This document shows positions 1 through 5,674 of a stretch of 7,332 bases of DNA, one piece after another. The notes under the pieces are model-generated. The model worked only from the letters and a program-made list of their open reading frames with translations. It was not told where the DNA came from and did no database searches. Position 1 is the stretch's first letter. Every line of letters starts with the position of its first letter. Origin of the DNA: MGBC108787 sp964591225 (lineage in GTDB: Bacteria > Bacillota_I > Bacilli_A > RF39 > UBA660); contig CAZQAO010000043.1 in assembly GCA_964591225.1 (NCBI GenBank), forward strand, positions 1-7,332. The letters are read 5' to 3'. A program made the position numbers and the translations under genes.

Positions 1-455
1 AAACGGGTTAAAAATATATTAATAATGAAGATACAAATAATAAGAATAAAACTAATAATATTTAAAATTTTATAATTAGGGCTTTTATATAAAAAATAGG
101 TAATCCATTGACTATATAATATAGATATAAAAAGTAATAATAAAGTTATAAACAAATTTTCTCCCCATGCTTTATAAAGTGGAAGATATAAAATTAGGAA
201 TAAAGATAAACAAGCAAGGAAACTAATTAAGTTAATTAAAGAGATATTATTAGTTTTTTTACGAATTAAAAATAAGAAAAGATAAAATAAAAAGGTACTG
301 GTAAACATCATTTTTATATGTTGAAAAATACTTTCGTTAATTGGAAAAAAGGCATAAGTAAAAGAGTTAGGAAACCAATCATACATAAAGTGAGTGGGAA
401 AGTGAAAGAGAAAAAGAATAATACTTAGTAATATAATGGTAATAATTTTTTTCAT
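1..455 (-). CDS. DUF6512-like multipass membrane protein (partial, C-terminus beyond window)
   Basis: Reading the minus strand from the ATG at 455-453 gives 151 uninterrupted codons to the window edge. The protein is very hydrophobic. Visible are an N-terminal membrane segment after MKK (about residues 4-18), then a loop with HFPTHFMYDW (18-27) and FFPINESIFQHIK (36-48). Further hydrophobic segments lie at about 50-64, 72-92, 97-117 and 129-148, separated by short basic loops such as IRKKT and LYKSPN. The pattern of histidine/tryptophan followed by an aromatic-P-[IV]-N-E-S-[IFW]-x-H-[IL]-K loop is what I recall for the DUF6512 family of small Firmicutes membrane proteins, whose function is unknown. 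The long open frame in such AT-rich DNA, together with the family-like loop, makes this a real gene. No Shine-Dalgarno site precedes the ATG. A TATAAT box lies 5 nt upstream of it, so the mRNA could be leaderless. The gene is transcribed away from ireB. The family assignment is from memory of the motif. Confidence 0.78.
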   Translation of the reverse strand, partial: MKKIITIILLSIILFLFHFPTHFMYDWFPNSFTYAFFPINESIFQHIKMMFTSTFLFYLFLFLIRKKTNNISLINLISFLACLSLFLILYLPLYKAWGENLFITLLLLFISILYSQWITYFLYKSPNYKILNIISFILIICIFIINIFLTR

Positions 456-460
456 AGTTT

Positions 461-490
461 ATTATATGATTATGGCTATTTAAAGATTAA
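461..490 (-). promoter_or_regulatory. Possible sigma-A promoter for the DUF6512-like gene
   Basis: On the minus strand a perfect TATAAT lies at 466-461. A poor -35 candidate, TTAATC, lies at 490-485 with an 18-nt spacer. Transcription would be expected to start about 6-7 nt after the -10 box, which is at or next to the A of the ATG at 455. The -10 is a perfect match, but such boxes are common by chance in DNA this rich in A+T, and the -35 is weak. Confidence 0.4.
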
Positions 491-491
491 T

Positions 492-520
492 TTGTAATTA
501 TGTCTATATTTTGTTAAAAT
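492..520 (+). promoter_or_regulatory. Sigma-A promoter of the ireB operon, extended -10
   Basis: The -35 is TTGTAA (492-497). After a 17-nt spacer comes TAAAAT (515-520), preceded by TG at the extended -10 position (TGTTAAAAT, 512-520). The expected start site is near 526-528, leaving a short leader before the ribosome site at 535-544. It is the only good promoter upstream of the seven-gene block. Confidence 0.7.
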
Positions 521-534
521 AATCTTAGGATATA

Positions 535-544
535 AAGAAGGTGA
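535..544 (+). promoter_or_regulatory. Ribosome binding site that sets the ireB start
   Basis: AAGAAGGTGA is an excellent match to the 16S rRNA anti-Shine-Dalgarno sequence. It overlaps the in-frame GTG at 541-543, so that GTG is part of the ribosome site and not the start. The ATG at 550 follows with a 5-nt gap. The same AGAAGGTGA sequence precedes greA at 5106-5114 with the same kind of gap. Confidence 0.8.
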
Positions 545-549
545 ATCAA

Positions 550-789
550 ATGGATGAAACATGTCTTTTTGATGTAGCATTGTTAAAAGAAGCCGAAATT
601 GAGTATGTAATAAAAGATGTTTATAAAGCTCTTTTAGAGAAAGGATATGATCCGTTAAATCAATTAGTAGGGTATTTAGTAACAGGAAAAGCTAATTATA
701 TTTCTAATTACAAACATGCTCGAGAGAAAATTCAAGAAATAGATCGAGAAGTTATTATTGCCTTTTTATTGGAGCAATATTTAAAATGA
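550..789 (+). CDS. ireB: IreB/ReoM family regulatory phosphoprotein (UPF0297)
   Basis: A 79-residue cytosolic protein, the usual size for the family. The central signature EKGYDPLNQLVGYLVTG (residues 30-46), followed by NYI and AREKI, matches the IreB/YrzL/ReoM family (EKGYNPINQIVGYLLSG in typical members). In Enterococcus and Listeria this small dimer is phosphorylated near its N-terminus by the PASTA kinase IreK/PrkA. In Listeria the unphosphorylated form promotes ClpCP degradation of MurA, which limits peptidoglycan synthesis. Thr4 in the MDETCLF start aligns with the phosphothreonine I recall for ReoM (Thr7). I chose ATG 550 over GTG 541 because the GTG lies inside the Shine-Dalgarno sequence. 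Two of four conserved C-terminal arginine positions are changed here: Asn53 and Gln62 are substituted, while Arg58 and Arg66 are kept. It is the first gene of the operon, and its TGA overlaps the ruvX ATG by 4 nt. Confidence 0.93.
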   Translation: MDETCLFDVALLKEAEIEYVIKDVYKALLEKGYDPLNQLVGYLVTGKANYISNYKHAREKIQEIDREVIIAFLLEQYLK

Positions 790-1202
790 GATATTTGGCA
801 CTGGATTTAGGTACAAAAACATTAGGATTAGCATTAAGTGATAAAACTAATACGATTGCTAGTCCGTATAAGACAATACATTTTCAAACTTATGAGGAAT
901 TAATAAAAGAATTAACAAGTGTTATTAATGAAAAAAAGGTGGGAAAATTAATATTGGGATATCCTAAAAATATGAATAATAGTGAGGGATTTGCTGTTGA
1001 TAGAACATTACAATTTAAAGAACTATTAGAAAAAACATTTGATTTACCAATAGAATTAGTAGATGAACGTTTGTCTACTATAGAAGCTGAACATATTTTA
1101 ATTGATACGGATATGCGACGTGAGAAAAGAAAAAAAGTTATTGATGCTTATGCAGCGGCGATAATTTTAGATACATATTTAAAAGAAAGTAGGGATGAAT
1201 AG
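786..1202 (+). CDS. ruvX: RuvX/YqgF family RNase H-fold nuclease (YrrK)
   Basis: A 138-residue protein with the compact RNase H fold of the YqgF/RuvX (Pfam RuvX) family, full length for the family. Visible motifs are LALDLGTKTLGLALSD at residues 4-19 (acidic Asp7), LILGYPKNMNNSEG at 55-68, LVDERLSTIEAE at 91-102 (Asp93, Glu94), and KKVIDAYAAAIILDTYL at 116-132 (Asp120). These acidic residues form the expected metal-binding catalytic set. In E. coli YqgF is essential and implicated in pre-16S rRNA 5' end processing; related proteins resolve Holliday junctions in vitro, so the exact substrate here is not settled by sequence. The ATG overlaps the ireB stop as ATGA, with GGAG at 771-774 as ribosome site. 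The stop TAG shares its last base with the GTG start of the next gene. The ireB-ruvX-yrzB order is the standard Firmicutes arrangement. Confidence 0.96.
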   Translation: MRYLALDLGTKTLGLALSDKTNTIASPYKTIHFQTYEELIKELTSVINEKKVGKLILGYPKNMNNSEGFAVDRTLQFKELLEKTFDLPIELVDERLSTIEAEHILIDTDMRREKRKKVIDAYAAAIILDTYLKESRDE

Positions 1203-1495
1203 TGGATCAAAGTCATAAAAGTATGATTATTAAAGATGCCAAAGGGAATGAAAAAGAATGCGAAATTATTTATAAATTTGATTCTGACCAAACCCAAAAA
1301 AGTTATGTTATTTATACTGATGGTACGAAAGAAAATGGCTTATTGAAAGTATATGCTAATATTTATGATAAAACGGGAACAGATTTAAATTTAAAGCCAA
1401 TAGAAACTGAAGAAGAATGGAATACTATTGAAGCCTTACTAGCCAAGTTGGAGGATTTAGCTCATGAACAAAAAAACGAAAATACTTCTAATTAG
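1202..1495 (+). CDS. yrzB: YrzB-like DUF1292 protein
   Basis: A 97-residue soluble acidic protein of the DUF1292 (YrzB) family, whose molecular role is unknown. Family features are a short beta-rich N-terminal half (IIKDAKGNEKECEIIYKF, then KSYVIYTD), the segment LKVYANIYDKTG at about 48-59, and the C-terminal LKPIETEEEWNTIEALLAKLE at about 64-84. The start is most likely the GTG at 1202, because AGGG at 1191-1194 lies 7 nt upstream. The next in-frame ATG (1223, residue 8) has no Shine-Dalgarno site, although the family-like region begins there. The GTG shares one base with the ruvX stop (TAGTG), indicating coupled translation. The last 32 nt overlap the start of mltG in another frame, so the lysine/asparagine-rich tail also carries mltG start information. 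Identity rests on family pattern plus conserved position between ruvX and mltG. Confidence 0.88.
   Translation: MDQSHKSMIIKDAKGNEKECEIIYKFDSDQTQKSYVIYTDGTKENGLLKVYANIYDKTGTDLNLKPIETEEEWNTIEALLAKLEDLAHEQKNENTSN
1450..1454 (+). promoter_or_regulatory. Ribosome binding site for mltG inside the yrzB-like gene
   Basis: GGAGG lies 9 nt before the ATG at 1464 and is inside the coding sequence of the upstream DUF1292 gene. It supports this start even though the two reading frames overlap by 32 nt. Confidence 0.75.
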
Positions 1496-2504
1496 TGCCA
1501 TAATTTTGGTAGTGGTTTTGGGTTCTTCGCTTGGTCTTTATTTTTGGAGTCTAAGAGGATTTAATAATAATCAAAAAGTAACTTTTGTCGTTCCTACTGG
1601 GACTAGAAAAAAAGAGATTGTAAATCAATTAAAAAGTGCTGGTTTAATTCGAAGTAAAGTAAGTACCTTAATGTATCTCGTATTACATCAAGATTTAAAT
1701 TTAAAAGCTGGAACTTATGAATTAAGTAGAGATATGAGTGTCTCCGAAATCTTAGATAAAATTCATCGCGGCGATATTAAGCAAAAAACTATTAAGATAA
1801 CTTTTGTGGAAGGCAAAAATATTAATGATTATATTGAAATAATTGCTGAGAAATTACAATTATCAAAGAAAGAAGTAGAAGCCGTTTTTAAAGATCGAAA
1901 ATTAATGCAAAGTTATGTTAAAAAATATGATTTTTTGACAACTGACGTATTAAATGATAATATTTATTATGCGCTGGAGGGTTATTTATTTCCTGATACT
2001 TATGAATTTGTCGAAAATGTTAGTGTCGAAGAAATTATCACGAGAATGCTTGATAATACCAAAAATAAATTGGCAACAATTGATTGGAAAGAGGGTTATT
2101 CGATACATGATACTCTAACCATGGCTTCTATTGTCGAATTAGAAGCGGTAACTTTAGAAGATCGGAGCCGAGTAGCGCAAGTTATCTATAAAAGATTAGG
2201 AATGGGTAAAGGCTTAGGAATGGATGTTACGACGTATTATGCAGTCCAAAAAAATTTAGGTGAGGATTTAACTATGCAAGATTTATTAACTGCTAGTCCT
2301 TATAATACGAGTGAAAGTAATACCAGTATGGCAGGAAGATTACCTATTGGACCAATTTGTAATCCTTCTTTAGCAAGTATTCAAGCTGTACTTAATCCAA
2401 GTGATACTGATTATGTTTATTTTTATGCAAATATTCATACCCATGAAGTATTTTTTGCGAATACTTATGAAGAATTTATTAATATTCAAAAAGAAGTAGG
2501 ATGA
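1464..2504 (+). CDS. mltG: MltG endolytic murein transglycosylase (YceG-like)
   Basis: A 346-residue single-pass membrane protein. A lysine-rich start (MNKKTK) is followed by one membrane helix at about residues 7-28, so the bulk lies outside the cell. Residues about 38-115 fit the LysM-like subdomain, and the rest is the YceG/MltG catalytic domain. Key motifs are LEGYLFPDTYEF (171-182), MASIVELEAV (220-229) with Glu225 aligning with the catalytic Glu218 of E. coli MltG, LGMDVTTYYA (251-260), and GRLPIGPICNPS (291-302). MltG cleaves newly made glycan strands within the chain, releasing them from synthesis and setting glycan length; in other bacteria it works alongside class A penicillin-binding proteins. 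Length is typical of E. coli and Bacillus members, without the long cytoplasmic extension of the pneumococcal protein. It shares an operon with ireB, another peptidoglycan control gene. Its TGA lies 4 nt before the trmR ATG. Confidence 0.96.
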   Translation: MNKKTKILLISAIILVVVLGSSLGLYFWSLRGFNNNQKVTFVVPTGTRKKEIVNQLKSAGLIRSKVSTLMYLVLHQDLNLKAGTYELSRDMSVSEILDKIHRGDIKQKTIKITFVEGKNINDYIEIIAEKLQLSKKEVEAVFKDRKLMQSYVKKYDFLTTDVLNDNIYYALEGYLFPDTYEFVENVSVEEIITRMLDNTKNKLATIDWKEGYSIHDTLTMASIVELEAVTLEDRSRVAQVIYKRLGMGKGLGMDVTTYYAVQKNLGEDLTMQDLLTASPYNTSESNTSMAGRLPIGPICNPSLASIQAVLNPSDTDYVYFYANIHTHEVFFANTYEEFINIQKEVG

Positions 2505-2508
2505 TAAA

Positions 2509-3105
2509 ATGAAAGAATTACTTTTAGAAATGGAACAATATGCCAAAGAAAAAAATGTTCCCATTATTGAAAAAGAATCTATAGCTTATATCATGCGTTA
2601 TATAAAAGCCAACCAAGTTAAAAATATATTAGAAATAGGAAGTGCTATTGGTTATTCAGCTATATTAATGGCTAGTGCTAGTCCTGAAGTAAAAGTAACC
2701 ACTATTGAACGAGATGAAACTCGTTATATGGAAGCTTTAAAAAATATTAAAAGATGTGGATTAGATAAAGAAATTAATGTGGTTTTTCAAGATGCTTTAG
2801 AAGTTAATTTAACCGGAGTATCTTATGATTTAATTTTTATTGATGCAGCGAAAGGTCAATATAAGAAGTTTTTTGAGAAATTTCAATATTTCTTAGCTCC
2901 CGGAGGAGTAATTATTACCGATAATTTAAAATTTCATGGTTATGTGGGTAAAAAAGAAACTATTGAAAGTAAGAATTTACGTGGTATTGTGGATAAAATT
3001 GAAAATTATATTGAATTTTTAAAAAATAATGAGGAATTTACTACCGAATTTATTGATGTTGGTGATGGCATCAGTGTGAGTCGAAGAAAAAATGACGAAA
3101 AATAA
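2509..3105 (+). CDS. trmR: TrmR-like tRNA 5-hydroxyuridine methyltransferase (YrrM)
   Basis: A 198-residue SAM-dependent methyltransferase of the class I O-methyltransferase (Methyltransf_3, catechol-OMT-like) family. SAM motif I is ILEIGSAIGYSAILMA (40-55), the acidic residue at the end of strand 2 is Glu67 (TTIERDE), then QDALEV (94-99) with Asp95. The metal and catalytic region is FIDAAKGQY (110-118) with Asp112, followed by PGGVIITDNL (131-140) with Asp138 and Asn139; in this family these residues hold the divalent metal that positions the substrate oxygen. Position directly ahead of two U32-type genes matches B. subtilis yrrM-yrrN-yrrO, where YrrM (TrmR) methylates 5-hydroxyuridine at tRNA position 34 to 5-methoxyuridine. 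The ribosome site AGTAGGA (2495-2501) supports ATG 2509. The gene overlaps the next one by 14 nt. By sequence alone a generic small-molecule O-methyltransferase is possible; the context favours TrmR. Confidence 0.9.
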   Translation: MKELLLEMEQYAKEKNVPIIEKESIAYIMRYIKANQVKNILEIGSAIGYSAILMASASPEVKVTTIERDETRYMEALKNIKRCGLDKEINVVFQDALEVNLTGVSYDLIFIDAAKGQYKKFFEKFQYFLAPGGVIITDNLKFHGYVGKKETIESKNLRGIVDKIENYIEFLKNNEEFTTEFIDVGDGISVSRRKNDEK

Positions 3106-3886
3106 CTTTTTGGTAGTAGTTACTGATCAAGAATTAATAGATTTGAAAGTTACTAATGTTAACTTTCTTTTTCCTATTACTGATTATTCAGTCGGTTTTT
3201 TAACTACTTTTAAAATGGAGGAAATAAAAGTTAATCAAGCTTATATATACATTAATCGAATTTTAGATGAGCAAAGTTTAAAATCTTTAGAAGAGTTATT
3301 CAAAAATATTCCTAAAAATATTGTGGGTATTTGTTTTACTGATTTAGGGATCCTTTATTTAAAAGAAAAATTAAACTTAGATTTACAATTTATTTATATG
3401 CAAAATCATAATACTACTAATGCCGAAACTATTAATTATTATTTAGAAGAAGTAGATAGTGTTTTAGTTAGTACTGATTGTACTTATGAAGAAGTAATGA
3501 ATATCTTAGATCATGCCCAAAAACCTTTAGTAGTACCATATTTTAGTCGAGTAGATGTTATGTATTCGAGAAGAACTTTATTAAATAATTTTCAAGAAGA
3601 ATTTGCAATGCCTAAGAAACCAATCGCCACTCTTTCTGAGCCAATTTCTAAGCAATCATTTTTAGCTATTGAAAATAACTATGGTACAGTTTTATATCAT
3701 CAAAAATATATTGATTATCGTAAAATTAAGCATCCCAATATTTTATTTTCATTTATTAATCCTTTAGGAATATCCAAAGAAGATGTGGTAAAAATTATGA
3801 ATGGGGAAAATATTTTAGTTTTACAATCCGAAGGATTTTTAAATCAAGAAACTTATTATCGCCTAGATAAGGAGCCAGAGAAATGA
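3092..3886 (+). CDS. Diverged U32-type protein, TrhP1 (YrrN)-like, lacking the Fe-S cysteines
   Basis: A 264-residue soluble protein at the position of B. subtilis yrrN (trhP1), between trmR and trhP2. It is shorter than my recollection of YrrN (about 309) and lacks the usual start of the family (LLAPAG, GADAVY). The weak remaining similarity is a short strand/helix barrel-like pattern and the segment VMYSRRTLLNNF (about residues 152-163), which resembles the family stretch around the first cluster cysteines (MFQSKRSLIGNYF in YrrN as I recall it). Only two cysteines are visible, in IVGICFTD and STDCTYEE, and neither is in a cluster motif. Catalysis of tRNA U34 hydroxylation by this protein alone is therefore doubtful. 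An accessory or subunit role with the downstream TrhP2 is an inference. The start lies within the 3' end of trmR with a poor ribosome site, suggesting translation by coupling. The stop overlaps the next ATG by 4 nt. Confidence 0.6.
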   Translation: MTKNNFLVVVTDQELIDLKVTNVNFLFPITDYSVGFLTTFKMEEIKVNQAYIYINRILDEQSLKSLEELFKNIPKNIVGICFTDLGILYLKEKLNLDLQFIYMQNHNTTNAETINYYLEEVDSVLVSTDCTYEEVMNILDHAQKPLVVPYFSRVDVMYSRRTLLNNFQEEFAMPKKPIATLSEPISKQSFLAIENNYGTVLYHQKYIDYRKIKHPNILFSFINPLGISKEDVVKIMNGENILVLQSEGFLNQETYYRLDKEPEK

Positions 3887-5082
3887 AAGAGATAGAATTA
3901 TTAGCTCCGGCGGGAGATTTAGAAAAATTAAAAGTTGCTTGTTTATATGGTGCTGATGCAGTTTATTGTAGTTTAAAGATGTTCGGATTGCGAGCCAATG
4001 CCTTAAATTTTACTTGGGAAGATTTAAGAAGTGGTGTCAAGTTTGCCCATCAGTTACATAAAAAGGTTTATGTAACTATCAATATTGTTTTTCATGAAAA
4101 AGAACTTAAAGAGTTAGATTTTTGTTTACAAGAACTAGCTAAAATTGGCATCGATGCCATTATTGTTAGTGATTTATTAGTAATTAGAAGAGCAAGGAAA
4201 TTAAAAGTTAAGTATGATATTCACGTATCTACTCAAGCTAGCATTTTAAATGAGGGTTCAGCTTGGTTTTATAAAAAGTATGGTGTCACTAGATGTGTTT
4301 TAGCTAGAGAAGCCAGTTTAGAAGATATTAAAGCTATTAAAGAAAATACGGGCTTAGAAGTGGAATGTTTTGTCCATGGGGCAATGTGTACTAGTTTTTC
4401 CGGACGTTGTGTGTTATCTAATTATTGTACTAATCGGGATGCTAATCGGGGTGGTTGTGCCCAAATTTGTAGATGGATGTTTCAATATGATGATGAAAAA
4501 CAACCCTTTAGTATGACACCAAAAGATTTAAATTTAATACAATATATTAAGTCCTTAATGGCTATTTCGGTCGATTCTTTAAAAATAGAGGGCAGAATGC
4601 GAGGAATTTACTATATTGCCACCGTAGTTTTAGCTTATCGTCGCATGATTGATAAAATAAAAGATAACACTTTTACCGAATCTGATAGTAAATATTACTT
4701 AGCTATCTTAAATCGTTGCGCTAATAGAGAATCAACTCCCCAATTTATTGATGGACTACCTACTAGAAAAGAACAATACTTCTTAGGTAGAGATGAAGTA
4801 TCTAATCAGGATTTTTTAGGAATTGTTCTAACCTATAATCAAGATACCAAGATGGTAACAATTGAAGAAAGAAACTATTTTAAAGTAGGAGATGTGGTCG
4901 AATTCTTTGGACCTAATCATGAAACTTATACTTATAAAATAACGGAAATGTTCGATGAAGAAGATAATTTATTAACTATTGCTAATCATCCCGGAATGAA
5001 AATTAAATTATCAACGGATTTTTCACTAGAATATTTAGATATGATGCGAATAAAAGTATTTGACAAACAAAATTTTTTATAG
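3883..5082 (+). CDS. trhP2: U32-family tRNA U34 5-hydroxylation protein TrhP2 (YrrO)
   Basis: A 399-residue peptidase U32 family protein, close to the usual length. The TIM-barrel-like N-terminal part opens with ELLAPAGDLEKLKVA (5-19) and YGADAVYCSLKMFGLRA (22-38). The diagnostic block at 160-200 reads VECFVHGAMC, then SFSGRC, NYC, then NRDANRGGCAQICRW, giving Cys162, Cys169, Cys176, Cys182, Cys192 and Cys196. A further Cys279 lies in the LNRCANRE segment. Cysteines of this block hold the Fe-S cluster in the family. The C-terminal region (about 310-395) is a small beta-rich domain. Despite the name, E. coli TrhP and the Bacillus pair make 5-hydroxyuridine at the tRNA wobble position using prephenate; TrmR encoded upstream then methylates it. 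GGAG at 3871-3874 lies 8 nt before ATG 3883, which overlaps the preceding stop (ATGA). The last codons contain the -35 box of greA. A related RlhA-type role on 23S rRNA is less likely given the gene context. Confidence 0.93.
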   Translation: MKEIELLAPAGDLEKLKVACLYGADAVYCSLKMFGLRANALNFTWEDLRSGVKFAHQLHKKVYVTINIVFHEKELKELDFCLQELAKIGIDAIIVSDLLVIRRARKLKVKYDIHVSTQASILNEGSAWFYKKYGVTRCVLAREASLEDIKAIKENTGLEVECFVHGAMCTSFSGRCVLSNYCTNRDANRGGCAQICRWMFQYDDEKQPFSMTPKDLNLIQYIKSLMAISVDSLKIEGRMRGIYYIATVVLAYRRMIDKIKDNTFTESDSKYYLAILNRCANRESTPQFIDGLPTRKEQYFLGRDEVSNQDFLGIVLTYNQDTKMVTIEERNYFKVGDVVEFFGPNHETYTYKITEMFDEEDNLLTIANHPGMKIKLSTDFSLEYLDMMRIKVFDKQNFL

Positions 5083-5088
5083 TATTCT
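5060..5088 (+). promoter_or_regulatory. Promoter of greA within the 3' end of trhP2
   Basis: A consensus -35 TTGACA (5060-5065), read over the Phe-Asp-Lys codons near the end of trhP2, is followed after 17 nt by TATTCT (5083-5088), a 4 of 6 match to the -10. The start site would be near 5094-5096, just before the ribosome site at 5106. There is no terminator between trhP2 and greA, so greA may also be read through from the operon. Confidence 0.6.
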
Positions 5089-5118
5089 TATGAAGATAAT
5101 TTTTTAGAAGGTGAAATT

Positions 5119-5586
5119 ATGAAACAAGTTGAAAATATCATGTTAACTGCAGAAGGTTACATGGAATTAGAACAAGAATTAAACATGTTAAAAACAGAAA
5201 AAAGACCTGAAGTTATCAAAGCCTTAAAAGAAGCGAGAGCTTTAGGAGACTTATCTGAAAATAGTGATTATGATGCTGCTCGAAATGAGCAAGCTCAAGT
5301 AGAAGCCAGAATTAAAGAATTAGAATATAAACTAGAACATTCTACTATTGCTGATGCTAGTAAATGTGATAGTGTTAGTGTCGGTTCTTTAGTAACAATT
5401 ACTTTCGATGATGACGATGTTGAAGAATATAGAATAGTCGGTTCTTTAGAAGCAGATCCGTTTGAAAATAAAATATCTAATGAAAGTCCAATTGGTAAAG
5501 CCATTTTAGGACATAAAGTGGGAGAAGTAGTAGAAGTAAATTCTCCTAATGGAAATTTTACGGTAACTATTACTAATATTGCTTAA
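5119..5586 (+). CDS. greA: Transcription elongation factor GreA
   Basis: A 155-residue cytosolic factor of normal length. The N-terminal half is the antiparallel coiled coil that enters the secondary channel of RNA polymerase. Its tip, EARALGDLSENSDYDAAR (about 38-55), carries Asp44 and Glu47, the equivalents of E. coli GreA Asp41 and Glu44 that stabilise the catalytic metal for cleavage of backtracked RNA. The C-terminal half (about 84-155) is the FKBP-like domain, with GSLVTITFDDDD, YRIVGSLEADPF, ISNESPIGKAILGHKVGEVVEV and a closing strand. A strong AGAAGGTGA ribosome site at 5106-5114 fixes the start. It has its own promoter upstream and an intrinsic terminator right after the stop. In B. 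subtilis udk usually sits between yrrO and greA; here no gene intervenes in the 36-nt gap. Confidence 0.97.
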   Translation: MKQVENIMLTAEGYMELEQELNMLKTEKRPEVIKALKEARALGDLSENSDYDAARNEQAQVEARIKELEYKLEHSTIADASKCDSVSVGSLVTITFDDDDVEEYRIVGSLEADPFENKISNESPIGKAILGHKVGEVVEVNSPNGNFTVTITNIA

Positions 5587-5609
5587 AATTGTAGAAATAC
5601 AATTTTTTT
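5585..5609 (+). terminator. Intrinsic terminator after greA
   Basis: AAAATTGTA (5585-5593) pairs with TACAATTTT (5598-5606) around a GAAA tetraloop, and the T run continues to 5609. The stem holds only one G-C pair, weak by usual standards but typical in AT-rich genomes, and the GNRA-type loop adds stability. It overlaps the last two bases of the greA stop codon. Confidence 0.72.
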
Positions 5610-5638
5610 AATGAGAACTAAATCTTATTATAAACTAT

Positions 5639-5667
5639 TTGCTTTTTATAAAACACTTCGGTATAAT
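5639..5667 (+). promoter_or_regulatory. Promoter of tig
   Basis: A perfect -10 TATAAT (5662-5667) is preceded at 17 nt by TTGCTT (5639-5644), which keeps the TTG of the -35 consensus. The start site would fall near 5673-5675, giving a leader of under 20 nt with AGGAGG at 5679-5684. The -10 lies inside an inverted repeat (5652-5674), so binding there would block RNA polymerase. Confidence 0.65.
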
Positions 5668-5674
5668 AAGTGTT
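5652..5674 (+). promoter_or_regulatory. CIRCE-like inverted repeat, possible operator over the tig -10 box
   Basis: AACACTT (5652-5658) and AAGTGTT (5668-5674) form a perfect 7-bp inverted repeat with a 9-nt spacer containing the whole TATAAT box. The HrcA operator CIRCE has arms TTAGCACTC and GAGTGCTAA with the same 9-nt spacer; here the CACT and AGTG cores sit in the same register, but the outer bases differ (about 5 of 9 matching per arm). Since transcription from the promoter starts near the end of the right arm, the repeat would not form an RNA hairpin, which favours a DNA operator. No T run follows, so it is not a terminator. Confidence 0.45.

Noticed and set aside
1..12. The 12-mer AAACGGGTTAAA occurs at the left edge and again at about 6733 inside tig
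   Set aside because: One copy encodes tig residues and the other lies in the DUF6512 gene on the opposite sense. No flanking similarity extends it, so it is not an attachment-site or transposon repeat.
541..549. GTG at 541 as start of ireB, giving an 82-residue protein
   Set aside because: The GTG is part of the AAGAAGGTGA ribosome site. The ATG at 550 has ideal spacing and gives the family-typical N-terminus.
2370..2564. 64-codon minus-strand open frame across the mltG/trmR junction
   Set aside because: It lies opposite two well-supported genes, has no recognisable protein features and no ribosome site that I can see.
5295..5504. 69-codon minus-strand open frame inside greA
   Set aside because: It is an antisense shadow of the conserved greA coding sequence; the serine/leucine-rich translation is what complementary codons would give.
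5628..5651. Inverted repeat TTATAAA-N10-TTTATAA just upstream of the tig -10
   Set aside because: It consists only of A and T in very AT-rich intergenic DNA, so chance is a sufficient explanation. It is neither a terminator (no G-C stem or T run) nor a known operator.
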